This document shows positions 11,762 to 22,910 of a stretch of 64,000 nt of DNA, in pieces. The translations under genes were made by a program, and so were the position numbers. How positions within the stretch are numbered: position 1 is the stretch's first letter; each line of letters begins with the position of its first letter. The DNA lies in contig FWCC01000254.1 of NCBI GenBank assembly GCA_900169235.1, forward strand, positions 1 to 64,000, read 5' to 3'. Source of the DNA: Zarea fungicola (taxonomy: Eukaryota > Ascomycota > Sordariomycetes > Hypocreales > Cordycipitaceae). The notes under the pieces were generated by a model. The model was not told the origin of the DNA and ran no database searches. It was given only the letters and a program-made list of their open reading frames with translations.

Positions 11762-12606
11762 CTACAGATGAGCTGCAACCTTTCGTGGCTTGATGCGTTG
11801 GTTATGCACATGACTTACACCCTGTAGCCGTTTGAGTGGCTCCAGGTTCAACTCTGCCCGCAATAGCCCGTACACATTGCCACGGGCCTTCGTCTTCACT
11901 CTGGATGCAAGCTCCATAGCCATCGGCAAAAGCTCCTCAGCACTAACTATTTGGTCCACAATGCCGTCAGCTAGCGCTTCTTTGCCCGTGTATTTGTGGC
12001 CCTCTAGAAGGACCTTTCGGGCAACGCTGGGCACAAGTTTTGATTTGACTAGTGAACCGATACCCGGAAAATGAAGACCAAAGTCCACCGCCACCATTGA
12101 CCAGAATCCGCGGTCGCTGTTCATGATACGATAATCGAAAGCCAGCGAGAACGGGCAGCCGCCACCAAACGTATGGCCAGTGATAACTGCAATTGTAGGA
12201 AATGGGAAGTCGAGGACGGCATGTAGTAGCTGCAGGAACTGTTAGCTGCTGAGTTCCCTGGACGGCAAATATATGACTTGCTGGATAAAAGCTTTCTGCC
12301 GATCCATCCGGCTGGTTTGCTGCCTCTACAAGATCGACACCCTTCAGGAGAAACCAAATCAGTAATATTCCAACTGTAGACTGGGCAACTTACATTGGTG
12401 AAAAATTTATTGTTTCCTCTTACGATCAAAGCGCCGTCCGAATCAGGCTTTAGACGTTGCCGAATATCTCTCATAACACACATAAGTTCCTTGCAAATAT
12501 CGAAGTTCAGTCGATTATCTTCACCATTTCGTAAGGTGACGATAAAAATGTCGCCCCTTGCTTCTGCGTCAAGATATCTGTAGCTATGGGACATGGTGTA
12601 CGGCAT
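11762..12606 (-). CDS. Enoyl-CoA hydratase/isomerase family protein (ECH2), C-terminal AHL
   Basis: A short crotonase-family protein of 246 aa from three exons (12606..12394, 12341..12282, 12229..11762). Intron 2 is best read as a GC-AG intron: the donor is GCAAGT at 12281, a GCTAAC branch site lies about 12 nt before the CTGCAG acceptor, and the join restores the family pattern FYPLLHAVLDFP. No GT donor keeps that frame. Family landmarks are NKFFTNGVDL, ITGHTFGGGC and DFGLHFPGIG. The sequence is of the fungal ECI-like group, with delta3-delta2 isomerase or hydratase as candidate roles. The last residues AHL fit the strict PTS1 rule [SAC][KRH][LM]. It is divergent from the NMO-family gene at 13270 and convergent with the thiolase. 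An alternative start 12 nt downstream (12594) is possible. Confidence 0.85.
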
Positions 12607-13269
12607 AAGTATTGAGTGTCCTGTATTGTCGATTGCATATTATGCAGAGCCTGAAAATATGCTTTAATACTTTTCAAGACATTCTCGCAACCATTATGCT
12701 CATGAGAACCGGCCCTCGGTTGAGATTTGTTGCCGAAGTCCACCGATAATCAGGTCGTTTCATATTATTGTGCTGCTGCTGGATGTATTCGCATTACTTG
12801 TAGCCAATATACCACTTACATTCCTTTTAGTTAAATTAAGCGGAAAACTTTTACTTCTCACTCTGTTGCTATTTGCCTGCTATTTGTGTGCTATTCAATC
12901 AATAATGGTATCGTTATTGTTGCATCAGAAACCAGTGGAGCTTGAGCGCAACCTAATGCAAGTTTCTCGAAGAGTCAGTAAACTTTCCTATCAGTATATG
13001 AGCACCGCAAACCGCTAACTTGTTTTTTTTTTAAAATTATATTTTACCCGCTTATTGCCTACTCTTTGGGGTTTTCAAGATGCCGAGAGCCGAGGACCGA
13101 CGGTCTGAAACCAATTCCCACCCATTCGGCTCTGCAACAGGGACATCAGGCAAACTGACTTAGTCACGGCAGTTTAGACCCAAATTCACATTTAACAATT
13201 AGCTAGCTACATACATCTTTTTATTTAGACAAAAAACCGCAAAGTGATTAAAGTCTGATTCCGTACAGT
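12607..13269. promoter_or_regulatory. Divergent promoter between ECH2 and the first NMO-family gene
   Basis: No gene is visible in this 0.66 kb stretch. A CCGAGG element at 13090-13095 lies about 175 nt before the NMO-family start and about 0.5 kb before the ECH2 start. Regulation through it is inference. Confidence 0.45.
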
Positions 13270-14792
13270 ATGGCGATCAAAACATGGCTAACAGAGACGA
13301 TTGGTGTCCGAATTCCTGTTGTCCAAGGTGGTAGGTATCGAACGCTTGAAAGTCGCAACCCTGACCTGGATATCTGACAGATAGTATACAGGTATGATGT
13401 GGGTTGGAAGAGCAGGTAACTATTTCAATCCGATCATTGCAACAAAGGGAAATGAATTTAACACTTTGGAGAAATGACTTCTGCCGTTGCGAACGCAGGC
13501 GGATTAGGGTTCTTGGTAAGCTTCCTGTCTCACAAAATGAATGACATCCAGCTCATCTTCAGTAGACTGCATTAACACAAGCGAATCCAGAGGCCCTGAG
13601 ACAGGAGTACGTACTACTCAAAAAAATTGTCTGTCCAGAGCTAACAGTGGATTAATTAGGATTCGTCGCTGTCGCACCATGACAAATAAACCAGTAAGTT
13701 GGGCTCGAGCTTCTAAGGGAGTGAAGTTCTGATTCAGTCAAGTTCGGCGTCAACATCACCATGTTACCTAGTATGAATGCGCCCGACTACCTGGAATACG
13801 CACGTGTCGCTGTCGACGAAGGCATCAAAGTCATTGAAACCGCCGGCAATCCCGACCCGGTGCTTGGGTTTTTAAAGAAAAACAATATAATTGTGATGCA
13901 TAAATGTGTGTCGCTTGGCCATGCATTGAAAGCTGAAGCGAAGGGGGTGGACTGTATCTCTATTGACGGGTAAGCTCTGGAACCACGGGGACTTGTTTAA
14001 TGGGATGCTAATGTGGGGCAACAGTATTGAGTGGTAAGACTTCTGGCATTTGACTCAACTGCAGTCGGGATTTTAACTGATGTTTTGTCCTCTCTCTAGT
14101 GCTGGACATGGTGGAGAGTGTAAGTTGTTCAGGTCTTGAGCTACTCGTTGCATGTTAATGCTGGATAGACGATCTTACATCCATGATTTTGCTTGGCCGA
14201 TGTGCCCAAGAACTGAAAATTCCGTTCATAGCATCCGGGGGTTTTTGTGATGGGAAAGGGCTCGCTGCTGCCCTTTTATTTGGCGCGCAAGGGTAAGCTT
14301 CAACTCAACAACCCCCTCTGACGCGAAACTAACTGTTTCAGCATCAACATGGGGACGAGATGGATGTGTACGGCTGAATCTCCAATTCATCAGAATGTAA
14401 AAGACGAGATCGTGAAAATGGACGAAAATTCCACTGTCATCGTCCTCCGAAAGCTACAAAACTCGACGCGGTTGGCAAAGGTAAGCCGGCCTCGACAGTT
14501 GGTTGTACCTAGACTAATATTTCAGAATGATGTGTCGCTGGAAGTGCGCAAAATTGAGAATTCCAAACTTGAACTGAAATTCGAAGAGGTTGCCCACTTG
14601 ATGGCTGGAGCACGAGGCAGAAAGGTTTTCGAAACGGGTGACACGAATGCTGGTGTTTGGTCTGCGGGCCAGGCGGCTGGCTTAATCAAGGATATTCCTA
14701 CATGTGTAGAGCTGAGCCAAAGGATTGAGCGTGATGCTAGGGAGGCTTTGTCCAGAGCTAGTGCATATTTTTCTAATGACGCTCGTCTTTGA
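13270..14792 (+). CDS. NMO-superfamily flavoprotein (2-nitropropane dioxygenase-like), eleven exons, C-terminal ARL
   Basis: An FMN TIM-barrel protein of 329 aa. The model has eleven exons: 13270..13330, 13392..13415, 13472..13515, 13566..13606, 13660..13693, 13743..13969, 14025..14033, 14100..14119, 14169..14292, 14342..14480, 14526..14792. Spliced this way it gives continuous family motifs: VQGGMMWVGRAEM, ANAGGLGFLTALTQ, PFGVNITMLP, SIDGIECAGHGGE, ASGGFCDGKGL and INMGTRW. The exon at 14025 has only 9 nt and encodes part of the FMN-site loop before AGHGGE. It ends in ARL, a strict PTS1. The motif pattern resembles the bacterial class I group whose Pseudomonas member PA1024 was re-identified as an NADH:quinone reductase, so the dioxygenase label may mislead. 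An oxidoreductase acting on an acyl-CoA intermediate is an alternative. The junction at 14119/14169 is the least certain. Confidence 0.85.
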
Positions 14793-15233
14793 TGTGTTGA
14801 ATAGTTGTTTTCTTCCTATTTTCTAGACATGGGACTTTGAGGTCTTCCATTAACTCAATGGTCTGAAACTGTCACCTCTATTTCTAACCTGGCACAGAAG
14901 CTCGGCACAAGACCACTTCTCCATCGTTTTGTCTCTCTGCGCTCGCAATGAATTCATATTGCCCTCTCAGTCTGTGTAGAGAAAAGGTCAGACTGTCCTC
15001 TTTGCTGCTATCCTTTGCGACGGTCCGGGTTGACTACACAATGATAAATGCTGTACCAAGTAAGCAACGACGCCCGTACTTCAATAAGACATGGATAAAT
15101 TTGCTAATTTGCTAAAGTTGTCTATTGTTTTTATGCTGCCAGAGTATTTAAACGGAAATCATAGTTTCTATATAGAATAATTCTGTTTGATTTGGAGAAA
15201 AAGCACAGTCGCAATCAAGCAATCCGCTAGCCC
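14793..15233. other. Convergent 3' intergenic region, no gene seen
   Basis: This is the short spacer between the 3' ends of the rightward NMO-family gene and the leftward FOX2 gene. I see no coding structure or recognisable element in it. Confidence 0.4.
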
Positions 15234-17923
15234 CTACAATCTCGCGTCTCCTGATCCCAACAGCCTTGCACCTCCTCCACTAATAGCCAACTTCCCAGTC
15301 TCCTCAACCCTGGTCTGAAAAATAATTGCATTGCTCTCTTTCCAAAGTTCAACCACAAGAGTCTGGCCAGGAATCACTATTCCCGAAAAACGAACTTTGA
15401 TGCTTCTGAATGGGCCACATGCTTCCCAGATATGCTTGGCGGTGATTCCAAATGTGCACAGCCCGTGTAAGATTGGTTTTGCGAATCCACCCTTTTGACT
15501 CACGACAGGGTCAATATGGATTGGATTATAATCTCCATTTAACCGGTATAATGCGGCTTGGTCGGGTGTTGTCTTCTGCTTCAGCACTATATCGGGCTTA
15601 CGGTTCGGCGGCTGGAAGAGCGTCGTAGCATCTCCACGCGAGGTTCCTTTGGACGGGCCACCGAATCCGCCCGACTTGCGAATGAAGGAAGCAGACTCCG
15701 AATAGAAAAGATCCTCACCAGTTTGGGCATCCCGAGTCGTGATTGACGAGTAGACAACGGAAGCGTTGCCTTTGTCAATCACTTCAAGAAGCTTAGGTGT
15801 GTGCACTACGTCTGCAGTGGTAGGGATAGGGAATTTGCGTATCTCAATATACTGTTCCCCATGGAGCAGCAGCGCAGGATTGAAATTTGGCAGGATATCG
15901 CCCAAATTTTTGCCTTTTGCCCCGTACTGTGGGATGACACCAAAAGTCGGTATGGCATGGAAGTTAGGATGATGTTCATACACAAGCTCCAGTTGCTCAC
16001 CCCGGGCTCCAAGTGACATATTATATAGTATGATGTCCCGTTTTGTCCATGAGCCTTTCACTGTACTCATAGGAGTTCTAATTGCCTCCTCAATGCGCTC
16101 CAGAGCACCACCACCACTTGACTGGGAGCGTGATCGCGGCAGAGAATCAGAAGCAAAATGAGGATGATCGGCCTGGCCGTTGTCGAAATCAACAATTGAT
16201 GCCCAGTTATTTTTAATATTCTCAGGGGTCAAGTTCCCTTGGGAGAATTGACTTCCTCTTGATCGTTGCCATCGCGTTTGCGTCTGGAAGCCGCCTCCGA
16301 CTTCGAAAACCAGACCAGTATCAGGCAACTTATCAGAGCATAACAGAACAACAAATGGGGCAATGTATTCTGGTTTCAGCGCTTGGACAACCTCCTCAGG
16401 CAGCACGGTTCGAGTCAACTGTGTGCCGGCAGTTGGTGCAATCGTATTCACGCGAATATTGTATTGTGCTCCTTCAACGGCCAGAGAGCGAGAAAATCCA
16501 ATAATCGCTGCTTTCTATCCAACAAGTCAGTCATTTTATTTATAATAGTTGGGAAAAATCAAAGACTCACGGCAGTGGAATAATTTGTCTGTCCGAAATT
16601 GCCGTAAATTCCACTAGTACTTGTAGTGTTGATTATTCTTCCATACCGTTGGCGAATCATGTACGGGTATGCAGCCTTTGAACAGTTGTAGGTGCCTTTG
16701 AGGTGAACTTGGTATATATCATCCCAATCTTTGTCCGTCGTGTTTGCAAGAGATTTGTCGCGCAGAATTCCTGCATTGTTGATTAAGATGTCGATGCGAC
16801 CAAAGTTTTTGATTGCCGCATTCACCACGTCTTCACCGTTCTCAACGCTAGCCGTACAAGCGACAGCCTGTCCGCCCAGTTTCCTGATCTCGTCAACCAC
16901 AGCCCCGGGATATTTGAAATCATTGACGACCACCGATGCACCGAGCATGGCAAACTGGAGACAGTATGCTCGTCCGAGTCCCGCACCACCGCCAGTGACA
17001 ACAACGACCTTGCCATCGAATCGAGGCTCCTCGTCGCTTGGGTTTGCTGGTAGTATCCTAGAAGCTTTCAACATATCCAGGATTGCAGCTGTTGTTGTAG
17101 GAAACTCTGGCTTGCTAAAGTCTACGACCTCATTCCAACGTCGTAGAACAGCTCCAGGAGTCAGAGTCGTATCAGCGCGGAGCACAGCGCCGCTGGCCCG
17201 TTCCCACCGAACCTTGGCAACTTGGCCATTTGCAGTCTCGAAAATACTTCCAGTTTCTCGACTAGCGGAATGGGCCAGAGCAACGGCGAGAGGCGCAGCG
17301 GCCGTAACTTCAGGCGTGAGGGGTGCGAGTACATCCTGTGGAAGAAAGTTTTGAATTCCCTCCGAAATAGATATGAGGTTCACATGAATGTTGTATTTTA
17401 CCCCTTCTTTAGCAAGCGTCTCTATGAAGCCAACAAGACCCATCTGAGCCGTAGATGTGTTGATTTGGTTGGTGGTGCCATAGAGACCCGCAGGCGAGAT
17501 TGTCGATATGATACGACCGAACTTCTGGCGCTTAAAGAAAGGCCAAGCAGCCCGAGCGAGCTTAAATGGGACTGTAGTCTGTGATTCCATGGCGCTTTCC
17601 CAATTTTCCTCTGTCATCATCTCCAGTGAACTTTTCTTGGCCGATTGACAGTGGTTAATAATGACATCGATACGACCAAATGTATCAATTGCAGTTTGGA
17701 CGACTTTCGCTGCATCCTCAAGGCTGTGCTCTACGGCAACTACTTTGCCACCAGCATCATCGACTGCCTTTCGTCTTGGATTCCCCCTTGGAACCCCCCC
17801 AATTCTGGACGCAACAACATTAGCTCCATGCTTGGCAAATAGCCGAACAAATTCTTTCCCTTGGTTTGTCTCAGCACCAGTGACGACAACCGTTTGGTTT
17901 TGGAAAGAGATGGGAGATGTCAT
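15234..17923 (-). CDS. Peroxisomal multifunctional beta-oxidation protein (FOX2/MFE-2) with a degenerate first dehydrogenase domain, C-terminal ARL
   Basis: FOX2 proteins carry two short-chain dehydrogenase (SDR) domains and an R-specific MaoC-type hydratase 2 and perform the middle two beta-oxidation steps. Two exons (17923..16571, 16514..15234) give 877 aa. Domain B (about 303-560) is intact: TGGGAGLG (310-317), INNAG (381-385), Tyr448 and Lys452, the intron falling just before Lys452. Domain A (about 7-290) has lost the glycine pattern (TGAETNQG), has INHC (89-92) for NNAG, and has Thr156 and Gln160 where Tyr and Lys belong; Ser143 remains. The hydratase motif YRLNGDYNPIHID is at about 774-786 with Asp779 and His784. 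ARL at the end fits PTS1. An upstream in-frame ATG at 17992 would add 23 residues unlike the family, so 17923 was chosen. Length matches yeast Fox2 (about 900). Confidence 0.94.
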
Positions 17924-19613
17924 ATTATCCAAGGTTCGAGAGTGGAAAAGTAATTCTGACGAGAAGCAATATCGGTAATTCTCAAGAATCAATCGGTACA
18001 GTGTTGTATTCTAAGCTTTTAGGCTAGCGAAGGGACAATTTATAGGAGAGATGTGTATATTGTGCACACGTGTTGGCGGAAAGGTCAATTTTCAGCATGT
18101 TGACGGATCTGGGATTGCATGACCGAAGTCGTACCCGGTAACCGACTTTACGGTTACCGGGTTATTTTGACCTCTCCCAATTGCAGCCCACCAGGCGCCG
18201 TAGCTACTACGTCGGGATAATTCTTTTTAAGCCATGATCCTAATAATAATAAAAAGCTCTGGGGCTTGACCATAGTAGATATGAATCAGGATTGAAAAGA
18301 ACCGAAACATGCTGGTAGCAAGGTCAAGTCCGAGTCATCTTTGCCAGCCGCGTAACAGTGTAACAGAATACGGCCTCGTCCCTTGACTAAGATTCCCAAT
18401 CTGTACCACTATTTTTAAGTCACACAATGCTCTAGTTACCTACTAGTGAACAGCCATGTTGGCGACTGGCCCTATCTGATTGATGTTATTTGCAGAGCTG
18501 CGCCAGCAAGCCAGCCAGCTAAGATGCCCAACTGCCGACCCACCTGCCAGAGTAGGGCAATGCAGGCTACGAACAAAGACAGGTTGGCAAGCATTGCTCT
18601 TGCTGCTTTCAAGTCAATAGTACTGGGTTGTGACGCTCCCCTATAATCCGGGTAAGGCGTTCTAAAGCCTCGTACTTCATCTGCTAGCGTATATGAGAAT
18701 CCTGAGGCGGACGACTCAGAGCCATGGCCCAAGAGCCAAAACCACTTACGTACTGCTCGTGCACGCCTTTGAAGAGTACCGAGTGCCACGGTAGGAAAAT
18801 GTGTCGCGTGAATGGTGGGGCGTGGCATGAGTAGTGTATGGCGCCTATACACGATATTACCGTCCCTACCGAGGCTGCCCTGGTATTGGTTTTTGCCGAT
18901 CGCACTGAAAGATATGATCCATTTCGTTGCCCTGCCATGCTAAGAAGGCGGCACGGCGAGAGACGCCTTTATTGCCGGCAACTCTTCAGCTGAAGCCGCC
19001 CACCATTTCCCACCCGTTGGAAACGAACGCGTGATGACTAGATTGACCTCCTGAATGAAGTACCTCGGTGGCTTTTAGGATCGGCTGTGGACCTCTACGT
19101 GGATATACGTACCTCTGCCTCAGTTGTTTTCGTGAGAGTGGTGAGATTGTGCTGCGACCATATGCATCAGCCCGCAGCTGCGAGACATCGGCGCTCGAAC
19201 CACAAAACATTCAAGGCTCTAAATTGGGGTGTGTCAGGACGCATCATTTGTAGCTTTTCTTGTTTCAGTTGGCTTGGCTTGTAACTTTTGATCGGAGCAC
19301 AAAATTAGGTTCTAACTAGTTAACGGATGGCAGTAGACTCAGCCTGTATTCTCCGAGCCAGCAACGGGTATGAGGCTGCGACCAGCGCACCAAGCCATAA
19401 ATGCGAAAATCAGTGAATACTCCCAGAATTGTTTCACATCGAAGGTTACCCTACCAAGTACTTCATTTCCCTGCATCATCTACCACTAGTATTACTTAGC
19501 CGGGCTGCTCTCCTTTACAAAACGCAATTGCTAGATACTGGGACCTCCAAATAAACATAATATTGCTTAAATGGTTACATAGCCAACTAGAAAAACAAGA
19601 GACGAATTATTCC
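17924..19613. other. FOX2 promoter and 3' flank of the acyl-CoA oxidase, no gene seen
   Basis: This 1.7 kb region holds the paired CGG-N3-CCG element near FOX2 and two more distant FarA-type hexamers, CCGAGG at 18869-18874 and CCTCGG at 19063-19068. A 126-codon frame on the minus strand near 18472-18852 has no recognisable family and no intron logic, so I do not call it. Confidence 0.4.
18133..18162. promoter_or_regulatory. Perfect 12-bp inverted repeat made of two CGG-N3-CCG sites upstream of FOX2
   Basis: The arms ACCCGGTAACCG (18133-18144) and CGGTTACCGGGT (18151-18162) are exact reverse complements around a 6-nt loop. Each arm itself contains a palindromic CGG-N3-CCG site (18136-18144 and 18151-18159), the geometry bound by homodimers of some Zn2Cys6 factors. 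It lies 210-239 nt upstream of the FOX2 ATG. Binding by the cluster regulator is inference. Confidence 0.6.
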
Positions 19614-21841
19614 TCAAATACGTGATTGCTCCTGTTTCTTCCAAATAGAGCGTATTTCCATAATCGCTGGCCGCATGAATGTGTTGTCGCCGAGTTCACT
19701 CCCCTTGGCCCAATCAACGATCGCCTCATACGGCGTTTTATCGACTGGACAAAGAGTACTTTTGGTCTCCCATGGAGTAAATGAGAAAGCCTCCAAAATT
19801 GTGTAGAGGTAAGGCTCAAAGCCGCCAATGCTCTTCTCAAAAGCGGCTTTCAGGCTTTTTACGTCAGCTTGAGTCAAATATTGGCTGCCGGCGAATGTAG
19901 CAAGGCCATTGCTCAGTGTACTAAAGATATACTACAGGAAATAAATGTTAGTTGTTGGAATTTTTTTAAGCTTTGGAGTTTGCTTCTGCGTATATCGTAC
20001 CAAGTTTGCTAATGCCTGTAATGCGCTCTTCGACTGATCCGGTGCGTTTTCAATTGAGGCGCAGAGACCTTTGACATAATGCAGGTCAGTGTGGCCCATT
20101 GTCAGCTCAAGGACTTGGAAGCTTGTATCTTTCCCTTGCTTTTCCGCCTCCATGAAATCGCGAGCTAGCATAGATGCACGCTCTTCCAGAACGTCTAGCT
20201 GCGCTGTACGATCATGCCAATCGATTTCCTTCCCCTGGCTCGCCCTTTTCTGATAAGTGGTGCTTTGTTTGGCTCGTCGGAGATAGGCCAGTGCCGGAAG
20301 AACATCCTCTTCTCGCCTACGCAATGATTAGCAGTTTTAGTCACTGTAGTAAGAAGCGCACCATGTATTGTTGAGCGCGTACTTCTCCCATTCCTTCTTG
20401 ATTGCTCGCCCAAGCTGAAGAGAAATAACGTAACTGTCGCCCTCGTATGTCCTGGCAGCTGAGACCAGCGAGTAAGAATATCCGAATCCGGCACTCTCAT
20501 GGTGTCCTGTAGAACCGAGTTAGCGTCGATTGATATCCGCAGGCAAATGATATTTCATGCCCATACCATGACCACCACAGAGAATACGGGCTGCCTCTGT
20601 GTCTCTAGCCCCATGCTCGCTAGCGTAGACTTTCCCACCAACCGTCATTATGTGTAAATTGTTTAAGTCTCCTCCTATCCCTTGGTTGATCGCAGCTGTG
20701 ATCTGGCGGCCATTGAGAATAATTGCTGTCTCCTAGTTATTGCGCGTTAGCCAATTCTGCCGTTGTGCTGCTCTGGCGTCGGCTTACACGTGCAATAGCA
20801 GTAAAGAGGCGGCCCTTTACACTGGCATAGTTGATCACAGCGGTTTCCTTCTGGCCTGGTCCTTTCACACCGAACTGGCGGCGGAAGGCGAGATAATACG
20901 CCGCGATATAGAGGCACTTCATGGCCTCAAAAGCAAGCTCAGATGAGAGAAGTCCCCGAATGATGATCATCGATGTATAAGAATGGTTCTTGTTCCTCGC
21001 CGCGTTGTAGGTGCCGTCGTGGCTCAACGAGCTTGAACCCGCAAACATATGCGATCGTGGGATACGGTGGCAAAAGAACCGCATTACACCATGATCTAGA
21101 CCCCTGGTTGTGGACAGGGTTTTGTCACGCTGCTCATAAATGGTGATGCCGGGTAACACATCGTGAGTATTTAGGTCACGAACCTGTACCATGAAGAGAT
21201 GGTTCCCATACTCCTTCCGGCTGACAATCAACTTGGCTACGACGATAGCATGCGTAGCCCAGGCACCAAGAGAGCCGATCCACATTTTACTGCTGGAAAC
21301 GGTGGGGGATTCGAGGATAAATTCGTCGGTTTCTGGATCAAATGTGGCTCGAGTCTCAATGCCACCCAAATTACTGCCATGGCCTACTTCCGTTTGAGCA
21401 TAACATCCCAAAATCTCGAATCTCTCAGCCCTGGGAACCCAGTAGGCTTGCTGCTCGGGGCTCATCTGTGCCTTCAAATTCCTTAGGAAGACTGTATCGT
21501 AGCAGAGTCAGCGTCTTGTCGGCCCTTCAATAATACAACTTTTGATGAGACTGACTGCGGAACTGAGGAAGACTGGGCACGTCGCCGAGGAGCTGATTAC
21601 CGGCTAGGAAATGTTCACTTGTCCAGCCATTCTTGAAGTAGAGCTCAACCAGGGCTTTTGCTTGCTGAACGCGAACTGCCCAGTGATCCCGACGCGACAA
21701 TGCTGCCAAGTTCACATTTGCGCTCAGGATTGGGTCCTGCGTAATGTCCTTTAAGACCTCCTGTCGCTGTTGGAGCTTCTCCTCCCCCCAAATGAATCGA
21801 GCCAATGGCGAGGTACTAGGTTCAGTTGCTGGGGTACTCAT
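19614..21841 (-). CDS. Peroxisomal acyl-CoA oxidase, C-terminal SRI
   Basis: FAD enzyme for the first, H2O2-forming step of peroxisomal beta-oxidation. Six exons (21841..21556, 21491..20788, 20732..20567, 20506..20362, 20316..20001, 19931..19614) give 644 aa. Landmarks are GCYAQTEVGHGSN (about 124-136) in the FAD and acyl-CoA binding middle domain, RRQFGV, CGGHG before the exon 3/4 join, and Glu407 in TYEGDSY at the position of the family's catalytic base. It is somewhat shorter than yeast Pox1 (748 aa), mostly because the region between the N-terminal helices and the middle domain is short; the first intron (GTCAGT donor) is my least certain junction. SRI is a relaxed PTS1. It lies immediately downstream of a broken paralogue on the same strand. 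Substrate chain type is unknown. Confidence 0.92.
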
Positions 21842-21947
21842 ATTGTCTTATCGTTTTAGAAATACGAGGCAACTAATATGCGAATTCCTTTCGTTTTATC
21901 TCATGACTACTACGCAGTGCGGATGTTCGCGTACTAAATTCCGCCAA

Positions 21948-21953
21948 CCGAGG
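21948..21953. promoter_or_regulatory. CCGAGG element before the acyl-CoA oxidase
   Basis: The hexamer CCGAGG lies about 107 nt upstream of the oxidase ATG, in the same kind of position as the elements before the thiolase and the first NMO-family gene. FarA/FarB-type factors bind this core in Aspergillus; use here is inference. Confidence 0.4.
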
Positions 21954-22080
21954 GCCGCGGCAGCACCTCTAAACATGGACCGATTGTTAATTCTTCTCCG
22001 GTAAATATATCGCTACTGAGGAGAATTTTTATCGCATGGATTTGATTATCAAAATTAATAATATCATCATTTCTATCCGC

Positions 22081-22910
22081 TCAATCTGAAATTATGGCCA
22101 TACATCTGCTGGCGAGGCCAACATGACACTCCCTTCGCACCACACATGGCGTTTTTCCTCCAATAAAAATTTCTTTTAGTGTGCGATGAGAGTCCATTTC
22201 TCTGATTTTCATGACCAGTGAATGAGGACCATGAGTTGTGTACGAGCTTCCATCCGCTGCCACCACCATGAGCTGAGCAACCACATCAGCGTGATTCGCA
22301 GTTTTCCCAAGCCTCCAATTCACCATTTGCTAACGGCCAGCGTCGGGTTCATTTGTATCTGGGTCCCATTTCGCCTGCGCTTCTATCCGTTGGACATTGC
22401 TTCCGTGGCCTAACTCAGTCTAGTCCATTATTAAACCCTGGTGAGAATGAATGTTGGGGTCCTTCAGATTTTACCTGAGCATATGTAATTTATAACTGTC
22501 AGCCAGAGGAATCCAGTGTTTCTTTTGTGCAAGACTCGCTCGTTGCCGTAATGTGGTTACGAAAACATGGGGTGTGAAGGTCAAAAGGGAGAGCGTCGTC
22601 AATGAGAGAAACCGACATCTGACTGCCTTCGGGCCCCAGGCATGGCTGTTGGCCAATTTTCGTGGCAATTTAGCTTTATCCCGTGCCTTAAATAATCTCT
22701 TGGGGCGGCTGATGTTGAAATCATGTTGCTTGCAGAAACTTGGATGATTTTCCAGTATAGATAGAATCCTTTTTTTTTTTGGCGCTTTAGCTTGCCTGTA
22801 CCCTTATACAAATGCTTCGTCAACTCATCGGATGCAAACGGAGACTTCAGTTGCTCTTGTCTAGACGCAGCCACTCCGTTACCCATGGGCGATGTGGAGA
22901 GATTGGCCAA
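22081..22910 (-). pseudogene. Truncated second acyl-CoA oxidase (relic of the N-terminal and middle parts)
   Basis: Read leftward, pieces of an acyl-CoA oxidase occur in order but in different frames and with stops. An N-terminal piece (near 22910) resembles the family start and contains SDELTKHLYKGTGKLKR. Next comes FVTTLRQRASLAQKKHW (about 22500-22560). Then TELGHGSNVQRIEAQ (about 22385-22430) runs into an in-frame stop before WRLGKTANHADVVAQLMV. The frame dies at 22081. The C-terminal half with the catalytic glutamate is missing. Its motifs differ from the intact neighbour (for example GHGSNVQRIE against GHGSNLGGIE), so it is a separate paralogue, not a fresh duplicate. Confidence 0.8.

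Noticed and set aside
17924..17992. Longer N-terminus of FOX2 starting at 17992
   Set aside because: The extra 23 residues do not resemble the family; the ATG at 17923 gives the usual start.
18472..18852. 126-codon minus-strand frame in the FOX2/oxidase spacer
   Set aside because: No family, no splice logic, composition like translated noncoding DNA.
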